Source: Enterobacter sp. CC120223-11 (GTDB lineage: Bacteria; Pseudomonadota; Gammaproteobacteria; Enterobacterales; Enterobacteriaceae). Taken from it: a DNA stretch of 64,000 bases. The stretch covers positions 372,001-436,000 of the forward strand of contig NZ_OBEF01000001.1 in assembly GCF_900215375.1 (NCBI RefSeq), read 5' to 3'. This document shows, in pieces, positions 1 through 11,459 of the stretch (position 1 is its first letter; each line of letters opens with the position of its first letter). A program made the translations under genes and the position numbers. The notes under the pieces are model-generated. The model did not search any database, was not told where the DNA came from, and was given only the letters and a program-made list of their open reading frames with translations.

Positions 1-421
1 TGGCGAACACCAGGGGCTGATGTACCACACCCTCGGCCAGCGTAAAGGCTTAGGCATTGGCGGCACCAAAGACGGCAGCGAAGAGCCGTGGTACACCGTC
101 GATAAAGACGTGGAAAACAACATTCTGGTTGTAGCGCAGGGGCACGATCATCCGCGCCTGATGTCCGTCGGCCTGATCGCCCAACAGCTTCACTGGGTCG
201 ACAGGGAGCCATTCACCGGCACTCTGCGCTGCACGGTGAAAACCCGCTATCGTCAGACCGACATTCCGTGCACCGTCACCGCGCTGGATAATGAAAGAAT
301 TGAGGTTCGCTTTGACGAGCCCGTTGCAGCCGTCACGCCTGGCCAGTCCGCTGTCTTCTACAGCGGTGAAGTGTGCCTCGGCGGCGGCATTATCGAGCAG
401 CGTCTGCCGCTGCCGGTTTAA
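1..421 (+). CDS. mnmA: tRNA-specific 2-thiouridylase MnmA (3' part only)
   Basis: This is the last ~140 codons of MnmA; the reading frame is open from base 2 and its start lies outside the window. MnmA thiolates U34 of the tRNAs for Lys, Glu and Gln, using sulfur relayed by IscS/Tus proteins. The visible part begins in the [21 protein letters not shown] segment and runs to the conserved end [13 protein letters not shown]. It covers the central/C-terminal beta-barrel domains and not the PP-loop catalytic domain. hflD follows after about 30 bp, the usual enterobacterial mnmA-hflD-purB arrangement. Identification rests on near-identity with the E. coli protein as I recall it. Confidence 0.96.
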   Translation, partial: GEHQGLMYHTLGQRKGLGIGGTKDGSEEPWYTVDKDVENNILVVAQGHDHPRLMSVGLIAQQLHWVDREPFTGTLRCTVKTRYRQTDIPCTVTALDNERIEVRFDEPVAAVTPGQSAVFYSGEVCLGGGIIEQRLPLPV

Positions 422-451
422 GACTCAGACAGCACACAGAAAGGAGTTTTC

Positions 452-1093
452 GTGGCGAAGAACTATTACGATATTACGCTCGCGCTGGCAGGGATCTGCC
501 AGTCCGCCCGTCTGGTTCAGCAGCTGGCGCACAATGGCCATTGCGACAGCGATGCCCTGCACGTGGCGTTGCACAGCGTTATCGATCTGAACCCGGACTC
601 CACCCTCAGCGTGTTCGGAGGCAGTGAAGCCAATCTTCGCCTCGGCCTGGAAACGCTGCTCGGTGTGCTGAACGCCAGCAGCCGTCAGGGTCTGAATGCT
701 GAACTGACGCGCTACACCTTAAGCCTGATGGTGCTGGAACGTAAACTCTTTGCCGCTAAAGGTGCAATGGACACCCTTGGCGAGCGTATTTCCGGACTCC
801 AGCGCCAGCTTGACCATTTTGATTTACAGTCCGAAACGCTGCTGAGCGCGATGGCCGCTATCTATGTCGATGTGATAAGCCCGCTCGGCCCGCGTATTCA
901 GGTCACCGGTTCCCCTGCCGTGCTGCAAAGCCCGCAGGTACAGGCCAAAGTGCGTGCCGGTTTGCTCGCAGGCATTCGCGCCGCGGTGCTCTGGCACCAG
1001 GTTGGCGGCGGCCGTCTGCAGCTGATGTTCTCCCGTAATCGCCTGACCACTCAGGCCAAACAAATTCTTGCTCATATAACTCCGGAGTTGTGA
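452..1093 (+). CDS. hflD: High-frequency lysogenization protein HflD
   Basis: A 213-residue protein, the same length as E. coli HflD (YcfC), starting [19 protein letters not shown] and ending ILAHITPEL. HflD is a peripheral inner-membrane protein that in E. coli binds lambda CII and favours its degradation; its housekeeping role is unclear. The start is GTG at 452, preceded by AAGGAG at a suitable distance. Only 3 bp separate it from purB, so the two are almost certainly co-transcribed and probably translationally linked. No membrane helix is obvious. Confidence 0.95.
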   Translation: MAKNYYDITLALAGICQSARLVQQLAHNGHCDSDALHVALHSVIDLNPDSTLSVFGGSEANLRLGLETLLGVLNASSRQGLNAELTRYTLSLMVLERKLFAAKGAMDTLGERISGLQRQLDHFDLQSETLLSAMAAIYVDVISPLGPRIQVTGSPAVLQSPQVQAKVRAGLLAGIRAAVLWHQVGGGRLQLMFSRNRLTTQAKQILAHITPEL

Positions 1094-2467
<1,374 letters not shown>

Positions 2468-2476
2468 GCCGTTCCA

Positions 2477-2502
2477 CCACTCTTCCCGCCCGGGAAGAGT
2501 GG
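2477..2502 (+). terminator. Perfect hairpin after purB
   Basis: CCACTCTTCCCG and CGGGAAGAGTGG form a 12-bp perfect stem around a 2-base spacer, 10 bp after the purB stop. The sequence that follows is C-rich and lacks a clear T tract, so it may be a weak terminator or an mRNA 3'-end stabiliser. It isolates purB from the phoP promoter just downstream. Confidence 0.55.
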
Positions 2503-2511
2503 CCTCCCCCC

Positions 2512-2546
2512 TGTTTACATGATGTTTATCCCCACCCCGGCATAAT
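2512..2546 (+). promoter_or_regulatory. PhoP box and -10 element of the phoPQ promoter
   Basis: Two TGTTTA hexamers at 2512-2517 and 2523-2528, separated by 5 bp, form the classical PhoP box direct repeat. A CATAAT -10-like hexamer at 2541-2546 begins 12 bp after the box, the spacing typical of PhoP-activated promoters where the box replaces the -35. This supports positive autoregulation of phoPQ in low magnesium or with cationic peptides. Confidence 0.85.
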
Positions 2547-2589
2547 CGCGTTAAACTATTCAAATCGAAAATGAAAAAGGGGATACCCC

Positions 2590-3264
2590 ATGCGCGTACT
2601 GGTTGTGGAAGATAACGCCCTTCTGCGTCACCATTTAAAAGTTCAGCTTCAGGAGCTCGGCCATCAGGTTGATGCCGCTGAAGATGCAAAAGAAGCGGAT
2701 TACTATCTGGGTGAACACGTGCCGGACATCGCCATTGTCGATTTGGGCCTGCCGGATGAAGACGGTCTTTCGATGATTCGCCGCTGGCGAGGGAATGACG
2801 TTTCGGTGCCCGTGCTGGTGCTGACCGCCCGCGAAGGTTGGCAGGACAAAGTCGAAGTGCTCAGCGCCGGCGCGGATGACTATGTGACCAAGCCTTTCCA
2901 TATCGAAGAGGTTGCTGCGCGCATGCAGGCTTTGCTGCGCCGCAACAGCGGCCACGCCTCGCAGGTGATCTCCATGCCCCCTTTCCAGGTGGATTTGTCA
3001 CGTCGGGAGCTGTCGGTGAATGACGAAGTCATCAAGCTCACCGCCTTTGAATACACCATTATGGAAACGCTTATCCGCAACAGCGGCAAAGTCGTCAGCA
3101 AGGATTCGCTGATGCTGCAACTCTATCCCGACGCAGAGCTGCGCGAGAGCCACACCATCGACGTGCTGATGGGGCGCCTGCGCAAAAAAATTCAGGCCCA
3201 GTACCCGCAGGATGTGATCACCACCGTGCGAGGCCAGGGCTACCTGTTTGAACTGCGCGGATGA
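2590..3264 (+). CDS. phoP: Response regulator PhoP
   Basis: 224 residues: an OmpR-family regulator with an N-terminal receiver domain and a C-terminal winged helix. The acidic pocket is visible near the start (VVEDNALLR), the phospho-acceptor Asp in [13 protein letters not shown] (about residue 51), and the switch Lys in VTKPFHIEE. The DNA-binding domain ends [13 protein letters not shown]. It controls magnesium homeostasis, lipid A modification and resistance to antimicrobial peptides. The stop overlaps the phoQ start by 4 bp (ATGA), giving translational coupling. It is probably autoregulated through the PhoP box upstream. Confidence 0.97.
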   Translation: MRVLVVEDNALLRHHLKVQLQELGHQVDAAEDAKEADYYLGEHVPDIAIVDLGLPDEDGLSMIRRWRGNDVSVPVLVLTAREGWQDKVEVLSAGADDYVTKPFHIEEVAARMQALLRRNSGHASQVISMPPFQVDLSRRELSVNDEVIKLTAFEYTIMETLIRNSGKVVSKDSLMLQLYPDAELRESHTIDVLMGRLRKKIQAQYPQDVITTVRGQGYLFELRG

Positions 3265-4724
3265 AAAACATGCTCAGGCATATCCTGCCGCTGTCGCTGC
3301 GCTTTCGCTTTTTACTGGCGACAGCCGCCGTAGTGCTGGTGTTATCGCTGGCCTACGGCATGGTCGCGCTGGTCGGCTACAGCGTCAGCTTCGATAAAAC
3401 CACCTTCCGCCTGCTGCGCGGTGAAAGTAACCTGTTCTACACCCTCGCCCGCTATGAAAACAACCAGGTGAGCGTGGAGATCCCGGAAAATCTCAACCTG
3501 CAAAGCCCGACCATGGCGCTTATCTATGATCAGAACGGCAAACTGCTGTGGATGCAGCGCGACCTGCCCTGGCTGGCCAAACGTATTCAACCGGAGTGGT
3601 TGAAGGCCAACGGCTTCCATGAAATAGAAGCAGACGTGGGTTCGTCGAGCATGCTGCTGCATAACGATCATGAAGTGATGCGCCAGCTGAATGAGCTTCG
3701 CGAGCAGCAGGATGATTCAGAGATGACTCACTCGGTCGCGGTGAACATTTATCCGGCCACTGCGCACCTGCCGCAGATGACCATCGTGGTCGTCGATACT
3801 ATCCCGATAGAGCTCAAACGCTCCTATATGGTCTGGAGCTGGTTTATTTACGTGCTGGCAGCCAATTTACTGCTGGTCATTCCGCTGCTGTGGATGGCAG
3901 CCTGGTGGAGCCTGCGTCCTATCGAATCGCTGGCCAAAGAAGTGCGTGAACTTGAAGAGCATCATCGCGAAACGCTGAACCCGGAAACGACCCGCGAGCT
4001 GACAAGCCTCGTGCAGAACCTGAACCGCCTGCTAAAAAGCGAGCGTGAACGCTATGACAAATACCGCACCACGCTGACCGACCTCACCCACAGCCTGAAA
4101 ACCCCGCTGGCGGTGCTGCAAAGCACCCTGCGTTCGCTGCGAGGCAACAAGCTTAGCGTGGAAGACGCTGAACCGGTGATGCTGGAGCAAATCAGCCGCA
4201 TCTCACAGCAGATTGGCTACTACCTGCACCGCGCCAGTATGCGCAGCGGCAGCATCTTGCTGAGTCGCGAACTGCACCCGGTCGCCCCGCTGCTGGATAA
4301 CCTCACCTCGGCGCTGAACAAGGTGTATCAGCGCAAAGGGGTGAATATCACGCTCGATATCTCCCCGGAAATCAGCTTTGTCGGCGAGAAGAACGATTTT
4401 ATGGAAGTGCTCGGCAACGTGCTGGATAACGCCTGTAAATACTGTCTGGAGTTTGTGGAAGTGTCCGCCCGCCAGACCGACGACCACCTGCATATTTTCG
4501 TTGAAGACGATGGCCCAGGGATTCCACAGAGCAAGCGGGATCTGGTTTTCGATCGAGGGCAGCGCGCTGACACGCTGCGTCCGGGTCAGGGCGTGGGGCT
4601 TTCGGTGGCCCGCGAAATTGCCGAACAGTACGACGGGAAAATTATTGCCGCGGACAGCCCGCTCGGCGGTGCCAAAATGGAAGTCATTTTTGGCCAACAG
4701 CATCCGGAAAGCAAAGAAGGATAA
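3261..4724 (+). CDS. phoQ: Sensor histidine kinase PhoQ
   Basis: 487 residues. TM1 lies at about 17-39, then a periplasmic PAS-like sensor to about 190, TM2 at about 193-215, HAMP, a DHp domain with DLTHSLKTP (His277, computed from the codon position) and an ATPase domain with N (NVLDNACKY), G1 (EDDGPGIP) and G2 (GQGVGLSVA) boxes. It phosphorylates and dephosphorylates PhoP in response to Mg2+, acid and cationic peptides. The membrane-facing acidic stretch reads EQQDDSE where E. coli and Salmonella have EDDDDAE, so it carries fewer charges. phoQ overlaps phoP by 4 bp. Confidence 0.97.
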   Translation: MKNMLRHILPLSLRFRFLLATAAVVLVLSLAYGMVALVGYSVSFDKTTFRLLRGESNLFYTLARYENNQVSVEIPENLNLQSPTMALIYDQNGKLLWMQRDLPWLAKRIQPEWLKANGFHEIEADVGSSSMLLHNDHEVMRQLNELREQQDDSEMTHSVAVNIYPATAHLPQMTIVVVDTIPIELKRSYMVWSWFIYVLAANLLLVIPLLWMAAWWSLRPIESLAKEVRELEEHHRETLNPETTRELTSLVQNLNRLLKSERERYDKYRTTLTDLTHSLKTPLAVLQSTLRSLRGNKLSVEDAEPVMLEQISRISQQIGYYLHRASMRSGSILLSRELHPVAPLLDNLTSALNKVYQRKGVNITLDISPEISFVGEKNDFMEVLGNVLDNACKYCLEFVEVSARQTDDHLHIFVEDDGPGIPQSKRDLVFDRGQRADTLRPGQGVGLSVAREIAEQYDGKIIAADSPLGGAKMEVIFGQQHPESKEG

Positions 4725-4809
4725 GTCATTTATTTGCCGTCGCCTGCATCGTCGGGCAACGGCTTCCGTTATACTCCCCAACAGAAACCTGCCTGTGGAA
4801 TAAAACATC

Positions 4810-5931
4810 ATGGAATATAACTTATCGCTTAACTGGCCCGACTTTATCGAACGCTACTGGCAAAAACGCCCGGTGGTGCTGAAGCGTGGCTTCACGAACT
4901 TTGTCGATCCCATTTCGCCGGACGAATTAGCGGGCCTTGCCATGGAAGATGAAGTGGACAGCCGCCTCGTCAGTCACCATGAAGGCAAATGGCAGGTCAG
5001 CCACGGGCCGTTTGAGAGCTACGATCACCTCAGTGAAAACAACTGGTCGCTGCTGGTGCAGGCGGTTAACCACTGGCATGAGCCAACGGCCGCGCTGATG
5101 CGCCCGTTCCGCGCCCTGCCCGACTGGCGCATAGATGACCTGATGATTTCCTTCTCCGTGCCCGGCGGCGGCGTGGGTCCGCACCTCGATCAGTACGACG
5201 TGTTTATCATTCAGGGTACCGGCCGCCGTCGCTGGCGCGTGGGTGAAAAGGTGCCAATGAAGCAGCACTGCCCGCATCCGGATCTGCTCCAGGTCGATCC
5301 GTTCGACGCCATCATCGACGAAGAGATGGAGCCGGGTGACATTCTCTATATTCCACCTGGCTTCCCGCACGAAGGCTATTCGCTGGAAAACTCGCTCAAC
5401 TACTCGGTGGGCTTCCGCGCACCAAGCGGGAAAGAGCTTATCAGCGGCTTTGCCGACTATGTTCTGCAACGTGAGCTGGGCACTCATCGCTTCACCGACC
5501 CGGACGTACCTGCCCGCGAACATCCGGCGGATATTCTGCCGCAGGAAATCGATAAGCTGCGCGACATGATGCTCAGCATGATCAATCAGCCGGAGCATTT
5601 CCAACAGTGGTTCGGCGAGTTTATCAGCCAGACCCGCCACGAGCTGGACGTCACCGCGCCGGAGCCGCCGTATCAGGCCGATGAAATCTACGACGCCCTT
5701 CAGCAGGGTGACAAACTGGTACGCCTCGGTGGCCTGCGCGTGCTGCGTATCAATGGTGAAGTGTTTGTGAACGGTGAGAAGATTGAATCGCCGCACCGTC
5801 CGGCGCTGGAAGCCCTGGCCAGCCATATCGTGCTGACCTCAGACCATTTTGGCGACGCGCTGGAAGATCCTTCCTTCCTCGCCATGCTCTCTGCGCTGGT
5901 TAACAGCGGCTACTGGTTCTTTGAGGACTGA
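4810..5931 (+). CDS. roxA: 50S ribosomal protein uL16 arginine 3-hydroxylase RoxA (YcfD)
   Basis: 373 residues, cupin/JmjC-type 2-oxoglutarate- and Fe(II)-dependent oxygenase that hydroxylates an arginine of ribosomal protein L16. The iron-binding facial triad begins in GPHLDQYD (His125, Asp127 by codon count), with the distal His in PPGFPHEGYS (about residue 187). A C-terminal winged-helix region follows the JmjC fold. It lies 85 bp downstream of phoQ in the same orientation and may share its transcript. It is convergent with pepT across a REP-containing gap. Confidence 0.95.
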   Translation: MEYNLSLNWPDFIERYWQKRPVVLKRGFTNFVDPISPDELAGLAMEDEVDSRLVSHHEGKWQVSHGPFESYDHLSENNWSLLVQAVNHWHEPTAALMRPFRALPDWRIDDLMISFSVPGGGVGPHLDQYDVFIIQGTGRRRWRVGEKVPMKQHCPHPDLLQVDPFDAIIDEEMEPGDILYIPPGFPHEGYSLENSLNYSVGFRAPSGKELISGFADYVLQRELGTHRFTDPDVPAREHPADILPQEIDKLRDMMLSMINQPEHFQQWFGEFISQTRHELDVTAPEPPYQADEIYDALQQGDKLVRLGGLRVLRINGEVFVNGEKIESPHRPALEALASHIVLTSDHFGDALEDPSFLAMLSALVNSGYWFFED

Positions 5932-5941
5932 TTAGACTGTA

Positions 5942-6052
5942 ATGCCCGGTGGCGCAAGCTTGCCCGGCACTGCCGGGCGGCACGTTGTTTGCCCGGCCTA
6001 CGTAACAATGCTGTTCTCGTAGGCCGGGTAAGCGACAGCGCCACCCGGCATG
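5942..6052. repeat. REP/BIME palindromic repeat between roxA and pepT
   Basis: Two inverted REP-like units: one reads TGCCCGGTGGCGCAAGCTTG, the other GGCCGGGTAAGCGACAGCGC followed by CACCCGGCA. Internal short GCCCGGC palindromes also occur. The element sits between convergent genes, the typical BIME location. It may stabilise mRNA ends or bind gyrase/IHF as described for E. coli BIMEs. Confidence 0.85.
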
Positions 6053-6055
6053 CCG

Positions 6056-7282
6056 TCATCTCGCTTTCGCGGTCAGCTCCGCGATCCGCACAATCACTTT
6101 CACCGCTTTCTCCATGCCCTCAAGCGTCACAAACTCGTGCTTGCCGTGGTAGTTGTAGCCGCCGGTGAAGATGTTCGGGCACGGCAATCCCATAAAGGAG
6201 AGCTGCGAGCCGTCGGTGCCGCCGCGAATCGGCTTCATGTCGGGTTCGATGTCGCAGTCACGCATCGCCTGCTGCGCAATCTCGATGATGTGCGGATGCT
6301 CCATCACCTTCTCATGCATATTGTAATAGCTGTCTTCAATGATGAGTTCGATATAGCAGTCCGGGTGCAGCCCTTTGCCGACCTTCTTGGCGATTTCCAT
6401 CATCTTACGCTTGCGAGCTTCGAACTCTTTGCGGTCAAAGTCGCGGATGATGTAGTGCATCTGCGCGCTGTCCACGCTGCCCTTGATGCTGGTGAGATGG
6501 TAGAAGCCTTCGTAGCCTTCGGTTTGCTCCGGGCTTTCTTCAGCGGGGACTTCGGCATGGATGCGTGAAGCCAGCGACAGCGCATTGACCATCACGCCTT
6601 TCGCCGTGCCAGGGTGCACGTTGTTGCCGACAATTTTGATGGTGACGGAAGCCGCGTTGAAGTTTTCATACTCCAGTTCCCCCACGCCACCGCCGTCAAC
6701 GGTATAGGCCCACTGCGCGTCAAACGCCGCGACGTCAAAGTGCTTCGCGCCTTTGCCGACTTCTTCGTCCGGCGTGAAGGCCACGCGAATATCGCCGTGC
6801 GGCACGTTATTGGCCTTCATTACCGACAGCGCGGTCATGATCTCTGCCACGCCTGCTTTGTCATCTGCGCCAAGCAGCGTTTTGCCGTCGGTGGTGATAA
6901 GCGTCTGGCCGAGCAGCTGATGCAGCACCGGGAACATCACCGGCGACAGCACTTCATCGCCCACGCCCAGCGCAATATCGCCGCCGCGGTAGTTTTCGAC
7001 GATCTGCGGATTGACGTTTTTGCCGCTAAAATCAGGTGAGGTATCCACGTGGGAAATGAATCCAATGGCGGGAATATCCCCCGGCACGTTCGCCGGCAGC
7101 GTGCCCATCACCGTGCCCTTTTCACTCAGGGTGACGTTGATAAGCCCCATCTCTTCAAGCTGCGTTTGCAGCAGGCGCAATAATTTCCACTGCCCTTCGG
7201 TGCTTGGCACCTGACGCACGCCAGGCTTCGACTGCGTGTCCAGAGAAACATACTGCAAAAAACGCTCAAGTAATTTATCCAT
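6056..7282 (-). CDS. pepT: Peptidase T (aminotripeptidase)
   Basis: About 408 residues from [21 protein letters not shown]. An upstream in-frame ATG at 7324 exists, but the E. coli protein begins at MDKLLERF, so 7282 is chosen. It is a zinc M20-family metallopeptidase that removes N-terminal residues from tripeptides in the cytosol. Visible metal/catalytic motifs are [29 protein letters not shown] and the C-terminal GKHEFV. In E. coli it is induced anaerobically through FNR; I did not identify a convincing FNR site here. It is convergent with roxA and divergent from potA. Confidence 0.96.
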   Translation of the reverse strand: MDKLLERFLQYVSLDTQSKPGVRQVPSTEGQWKLLRLLQTQLEEMGLINVTLSEKGTVMGTLPANVPGDIPAIGFISHVDTSPDFSGKNVNPQIVENYRGGDIALGVGDEVLSPVMFPVLHQLLGQTLITTDGKTLLGADDKAGVAEIMTALSVMKANNVPHGDIRVAFTPDEEVGKGAKHFDVAAFDAQWAYTVDGGGVGELEYENFNAASVTIKIVGNNVHPGTAKGVMVNALSLASRIHAEVPAEESPEQTEGYEGFYHLTSIKGSVDSAQMHYIIRDFDRKEFEARKRKMMEIAKKVGKGLHPDCYIELIIEDSYYNMHEKVMEHPHIIEIAQQAMRDCDIEPDMKPIRGGTDGSQLSFMGLPCPNIFTGGYNYHGKHEFVTLEGMEKAVKVIVRIAELTAKAR

Positions 7283-7537
7283 GTCGTCGCCCTCATTTTT
7301 TGTGACAACATTATCAGGAAGCACCGATGCCCGGATATTGCGTCAGGTCACTTTTGGTCCGGCAATTGAGATTATTTTTTCAATCAGATAGATGAATGGT
7401 TTAAAGGTAGCCCACGAGGGCGCAGAATGATTGGCGATTTCAGAGGATTGCCGTAGAATGCCAGCCCTTATTTATGTGCCAAACCTCTAAGGTGGTTAAC
7501 CACACACCCCGTAGCGACCGCTTTTCGCTACGTTTAC

Positions 7538-8674
7538 ATGGGACAGCGTAAAAAATTGAATACACAATCGCGTTCGCTTTCACCGCTGGTCAAGCTGGCG
7601 GGGATTCGCAAAGGCTTTGAAGGTAAGACAGTCATTTCCGATCTCAATCTCACCATCAATAATGGTGAGTTCCTTACGCTGCTTGGCCCCTCCGGCTGCG
7701 GTAAAACCACCGTATTACGCCTGATTGCCGGACTCGAAAACGTCGATAAAGGCCGCATTCATTTAGAAGATATCGACATCACCGACGTCCCTGCGGAAAA
7801 CCGCCACGTCAACACCGTCTTCCAGAGCTATGCGCTTTTCCCACACATGACCGTGTTTGAAAACGTCGCCTTTGGCCTGAGAATGCAAAAAACCCCCGCC
7901 GACCAAATCACACCCCGCGTCACGGATGCCCTGCGCATGGTGCAGCTGGAAGAGTTTGCTCAGCGTAAGCCGAACCAGCTTTCCGGCGGCCAGCAGCAAC
8001 GCGTGGCGATTGCCCGGGCGGTGGTGAACAAACCGCGCTTATTGTTGCTCGATGAATCCCTTTCTGCCCTTGATTACAAGCTGCGTAAGCAGATGCAGAA
8101 CGAGCTGAAAGCCCTTCAGCGCAAGCTTGGCATCACCTTTGTGTTCGTCACCCACGATCAGGAAGAAGCCCTGACCATGTCCGATCGCATCGTGGTAATG
8201 CGCGACGGTAAAATCGAGCAGGACGGTACGCCACGTGAAATTTACGAAGAGCCAAAGAACCTCTTCGTTGCCGGATTTATCGGCGAAATCAACCGCTTCG
8301 ATGCGACGGTTATCGAGCGTCTCGACGAAAAGCGGGTCCGCGCGAGCGTCGAAGGCCGCGAGTGCATAATCTACGTCAATTTTGCGATAGAAAATGGCCA
8401 GAAGCTCAACGTTCTGCTGCGCCCGGAAGATCTGCGCGTCGACGAAATCAACGATGACAATCACATCGAAGGCCTGGTCGGCTACGTGCGCGAGCGAAAC
8501 TACAAGGGCATGACCCTGGAATCGGTTGTCGAGCTGGAAAACGGCAAAATGGTGCTGGTCAGCGAATTCTTTAATGAAGACGATCCTGACTTCGACCACT
8601 CTCTGGATCAAAAAATGGCCATAAACTGGGTCGAAAGTTGGGAGGTGGTGCTGGCCGATGAAGAACACCAGTAA
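7538..8674 (+). CDS. potA: Spermidine/putrescine ABC transporter ATPase PotA
   Basis: 378 residues. The ATPase domain has Walker [10 protein letters not shown], signature LSGGQQQR and Walker [13 protein letters not shown], followed by the H-loop [12 protein letters not shown]-terminal TOBE-type regulatory domain contains [10 protein letters not shown]. It energises polyamine uptake by PotB/PotC with the binding protein PotD. It is the first gene of potABCD, and its end overlaps potB by 17 bp. In E. coli, spermidine inhibits PotA activity and precursor PotD represses the operon. Confidence 0.97.
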   Translation: MGQRKKLNTQSRSLSPLVKLAGIRKGFEGKTVISDLNLTINNGEFLTLLGPSGCGKTTVLRLIAGLENVDKGRIHLEDIDITDVPAENRHVNTVFQSYALFPHMTVFENVAFGLRMQKTPADQITPRVTDALRMVQLEEFAQRKPNQLSGGQQQRVAIARAVVNKPRLLLLDESLSALDYKLRKQMQNELKALQRKLGITFVFVTHDQEEALTMSDRIVVMRDGKIEQDGTPREIYEEPKNLFVAGFIGEINRFDATVIERLDEKRVRASVEGRECIIYVNFAIENGQKLNVLLRPEDLRVDEINDDNHIEGLVGYVRERNYKGMTLESVVELENGKMVLVSEFFNEDDPDFDHSLDQKMAINWVESWEVVLADEEHQ

Positions 8675-9515
8675 ATTCCAGAAGGTGGCCATTGCCACCA
8701 TTGTCGGGTGGCTGGTTCTCTTTGTGTTCCTGCCCAACCTGATGATTATCGCCACCAGCTTCCTGACCCGCGACGACGCAAACTTCGTCAAAATGGTCTT
8801 CACGCTGGACAACTACACCCGCCTGCTCGACCCGCTCTACTTTGACGTGCTGCTACACTCGCTGAACATGGCGTTCCTCGCCACGCTGGCGTGCCTGATC
8901 CTCGGCTATCCGTTTGCCTGGTTTCTTGCCCGTTTACCGCAGCGCGTGCGTCCACTGCTGCTGTTCCTGCTGATTGTGCCCTTCTGGACCAACTCGCTGA
9001 TCCGCATCTATGGCCTGAAGATTTTTCTCAGCACCAAAGGCTATCTCAATGCGTTTCTGCTGTGGCTGGGCGTCATCGACACGCCGATTCGCATTATGTT
9101 CACGCCTTCGGCGGTGATTATTGGCCTCGTCTACATTCTGCTGCCGTTTATGGTGATGCCGCTTTATTCCAGCATTGAAAAGCTCGACAAGCCGCTGCTG
9201 GAAGCCGCCAAAGACCTGGGTGCCGGTAAGTTCCAGACCTTTATTCGCATCATTCTGCCGCTGACGATGCCGGGCATTATCGCCGGGTGTCTGCTGGTGA
9301 TGCTGCCCGCGATGGGGCTGTTCTACGTTTCGGACCTGATGGGCGGCGCGAAAAACCTGCTTATCGGCAACGTCATCAAGAGTCAGTTCCTGAACATTCG
9401 CGACTGGCCGTTTGGCGCGGCCACCAGCATTACGCTGACGCTGGTGATGGGCCTGATGCTGCTGATTTACTGGCGCGCGGCGCGTCTGCTGAACAAGAAG
9501 GTGGAGCTCGAATGA
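8658..9515 (+). CDS. potB: Spermidine/putrescine ABC transporter permease PotB
   Basis: 285 residues with six predicted transmembrane helices and the binding-protein-dependent permease EAA loop ([21 protein letters not shown]), which docks on PotA. It starts inside the end of potA and ends in an ATGA overlap with potC, so the operon is tightly coupled. It forms the inner-membrane channel with PotC. Confidence 0.96.
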   Translation: MKNTSKFQKVAIATIVGWLVLFVFLPNLMIIATSFLTRDDANFVKMVFTLDNYTRLLDPLYFDVLLHSLNMAFLATLACLILGYPFAWFLARLPQRVRPLLLFLLIVPFWTNSLIRIYGLKIFLSTKGYLNAFLLWLGVIDTPIRIMFTPSAVIIGLVYILLPFMVMPLYSSIEKLDKPLLEAAKDLGAGKFQTFIRIILPLTMPGIIAGCLLVMLPAMGLFYVSDLMGGAKNLLIGNVIKSQFLNIRDWPFGAATSITLTLVMGLMLLIYWRAARLLNKKVELE

Positions 9516-10303
9516 TCGGTCGCCTGCTGCGCGGCGGCTTTATGACCGCCATCTATGCTTACCTTTATATTCCGATCATCATTCTGATCGTCAATTCGTT
9601 TAACAGCTCGCGCTTCGGCATTAACTGGCAGGGCTTTACCACAAAATGGTACGGCCTGTTGATGAACAACGACAGCCTGCTGCAGGCGGCTCAGCACTCG
9701 CTGACGATGGCGGTGTTTTCGGCCACCTTCGCCACGCTGATTGGCTCGCTGACGGCGGTGGCACTGTATCGCTACCGTTTCCGCGGTAAGCCTTTTGTCA
9801 GCGGCATGCTGTTCGTGGTGATGATGTCCCCGGACATCGTGATGGCGATTTCCCTGCTGGTGCTGTTTATGCTGATTGGCATTCAGCTCGGCTTCTGGTC
9901 GCTGCTGTTTTCACACATCACTTTCTGTCTTCCCTTCGTTGTCGTGACCGTCTACTCCCGCCTGAAAGGGTTTGACGTGCGGATGCTGGAGGCGGCGAAG
10001 GATTTGGGTGCCAGTGAAATCACGATCCTGCGCAAAATCATTTTGCCACTGGCGATGCCAGCAGTGGCCGCGGGCTGGCTGCTGAGCTTTACCCTGTCGA
10101 TGGATGACGTGGTGGTTTCCTCGTTCGTCACCGGCCCGGGCTATGAAATTCTGCCACTCAAGATTTACTCGATGGTCAAAGTGGGCGTTTCACCCGAGGT
10201 GAATGCGCTGGCGACCATTCTGTTACTGCTTTCTCTGGTTATGGTGATTGCCAGCCAGATTGTTGCTCGTGATAAAACGAAATCTCAGGGGACATCGAAA
10301 TGA
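9512..10303 (+). CDS. potC: Spermidine/putrescine ABC transporter permease PotC
   Basis: 263 residues from [20 protein letters not shown]; the ATG at 9512 overlaps the potB TGA, which decides the start over longer in-frame options. There are six hydrophobic helices and the EAA loop [21 protein letters not shown]. It is the second permease subunit of the polyamine importer. The stop overlaps the potD start. Confidence 0.96.
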   Translation: MIGRLLRGGFMTAIYAYLYIPIIILIVNSFNSSRFGINWQGFTTKWYGLLMNNDSLLQAAQHSLTMAVFSATFATLIGSLTAVALYRYRFRGKPFVSGMLFVVMMSPDIVMAISLLVLFMLIGIQLGFWSLLFSHITFCLPFVVVTVYSRLKGFDVRMLEAAKDLGASEITILRKIILPLAMPAVAAGWLLSFTLSMDDVVVSSFVTGPGYEILPLKIYSMVKVGVSPEVNALATILLLLSLVMVIASQIVARDKTKSQGTSK

Positions 10304-11334
10304 AAAAAATGCTCGCCGCCGCGGCGCTGGTACTTGGCATGGGTGCCGCGCACGCCGATGACAGCAAAACGCTCTACTTCTACAACTGGACCGAGTACGT
10401 GCCACCTGGCCTGCTGGAGCAGTTCACCAAAGAGACTGGGATCAAGGTTATCTATTCGACCTATGAATCGAATGAAACCATGTACGCCAAGCTGAAAACC
10501 TACAAGGACGGCGCGTACGATCTGGTGGTGCCATCGACCTATTTCGTCGACAAAATGCGCAAAGAGGGCATGATCCAGAAGATCGACAAGTCGAAGCTGA
10601 CCAATTTCAGCAACCTCGACCCGGAGATGCTGAACAAGCCGTTCGACCCGAATAACGATTACTCCATTCCCTACATCTGGGGCGCCACGGCGATTGGCGT
10701 CAACAGCGACAGCATCGACCCGAAAACCGTCACCAGCTGGGCCGACCTGTGGAAGCCGGAATACAAAGGCAGCCTGCTGCTGACCGACGACGCGCGTGAA
10801 GTGTTCCAGATAGCGCTGCGTAAGCTTGGCTTCTCAGGCAACACCACCGATCCGAAAGAGATTGAAGCGGCCTATAAAGAGCTGCAAAAGCTGATGCCAA
10901 ACGTCGCGGCGTTCAACTCCGATAACCCGGCGAATCCGTACATGGAAGGCGAAGTGAATCTCGGCATGGTGTGGAACGGCTCGGCATACGTGGCCCGCCA
11001 GGCCGGTACGCCGCTGGAAGTGGTGTGGCCAAAAGAAGGCGGTATCTTCTGGATGGACAGCCTCGCCATTCCGGCGAATGCTAAAAATGTCGACGGCGCG
11101 CTGAAGCTGATTAACTTCCTGCTGCGCCCGGATGTGGCAAAACAGGTGGCAGAAACCATCGGTTACCCGACGCCAAACCTTGCCGCGCGTAAGCTGCTGG
11201 ATCCGAAAGTCGCCAATGATAAATCGCTTTACCCTGACGCCGAAACCATTAAGAACGGCGAATGGCAGAACGACGTCGGCGACGCCAGCCGTATTTATGA
11301 AGACTATTACCAGAAGCTGAAAGCAGGACGCTGA
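10300..11334 (+). CDS. potD: Spermidine/putrescine-binding periplasmic protein PotD
   Basis: 344 residues with a Sec signal peptide (MKKMLAAAALVLGMGAAHA, then DDSK). The mature protein begins LYFYNWTEYVPPGLLEQF, typical of polyamine-binding type II periplasmic proteins. It delivers spermidine, and putrescine less well, to PotABC. It ends the operon and is followed by a clear stem-loop terminator. Confidence 0.96.
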   Translation: MKKMLAAAALVLGMGAAHADDSKTLYFYNWTEYVPPGLLEQFTKETGIKVIYSTYESNETMYAKLKTYKDGAYDLVVPSTYFVDKMRKEGMIQKIDKSKLTNFSNLDPEMLNKPFDPNNDYSIPYIWGATAIGVNSDSIDPKTVTSWADLWKPEYKGSLLLTDDAREVFQIALRKLGFSGNTTDPKEIEAAYKELQKLMPNVAAFNSDNPANPYMEGEVNLGMVWNGSAYVARQAGTPLEVVWPKEGGIFWMDSLAIPANAKNVDGALKLINFLLRPDVAKQVAETIGYPTPNLAARKLLDPKVANDKSLYPDAETIKNGEWQNDVGDASRIYEDYYQKLKAGR

Positions 11335-11343
11335 TCCCTCACC

Positions 11344-11368
11344 GGCGGGGCAACTGTCCCGCCCTTTT
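11344..11368 (+). terminator. Intrinsic terminator of potABCD
   Basis: GGCGGG pairs with CCCGCC around a GCAACTGT loop and is followed by CTTTTCTT, 10 bp after the potD stop. Confidence 0.8.
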
Positions 11369-11459
11369 CTTCCCCCAACTACGCCTTTCTGCTTACTACT
11401 GGCCTTGTCGATTTTCACTATGCTTGGATCATCCGCTGCAGACATCGCAGGCAACGCGT

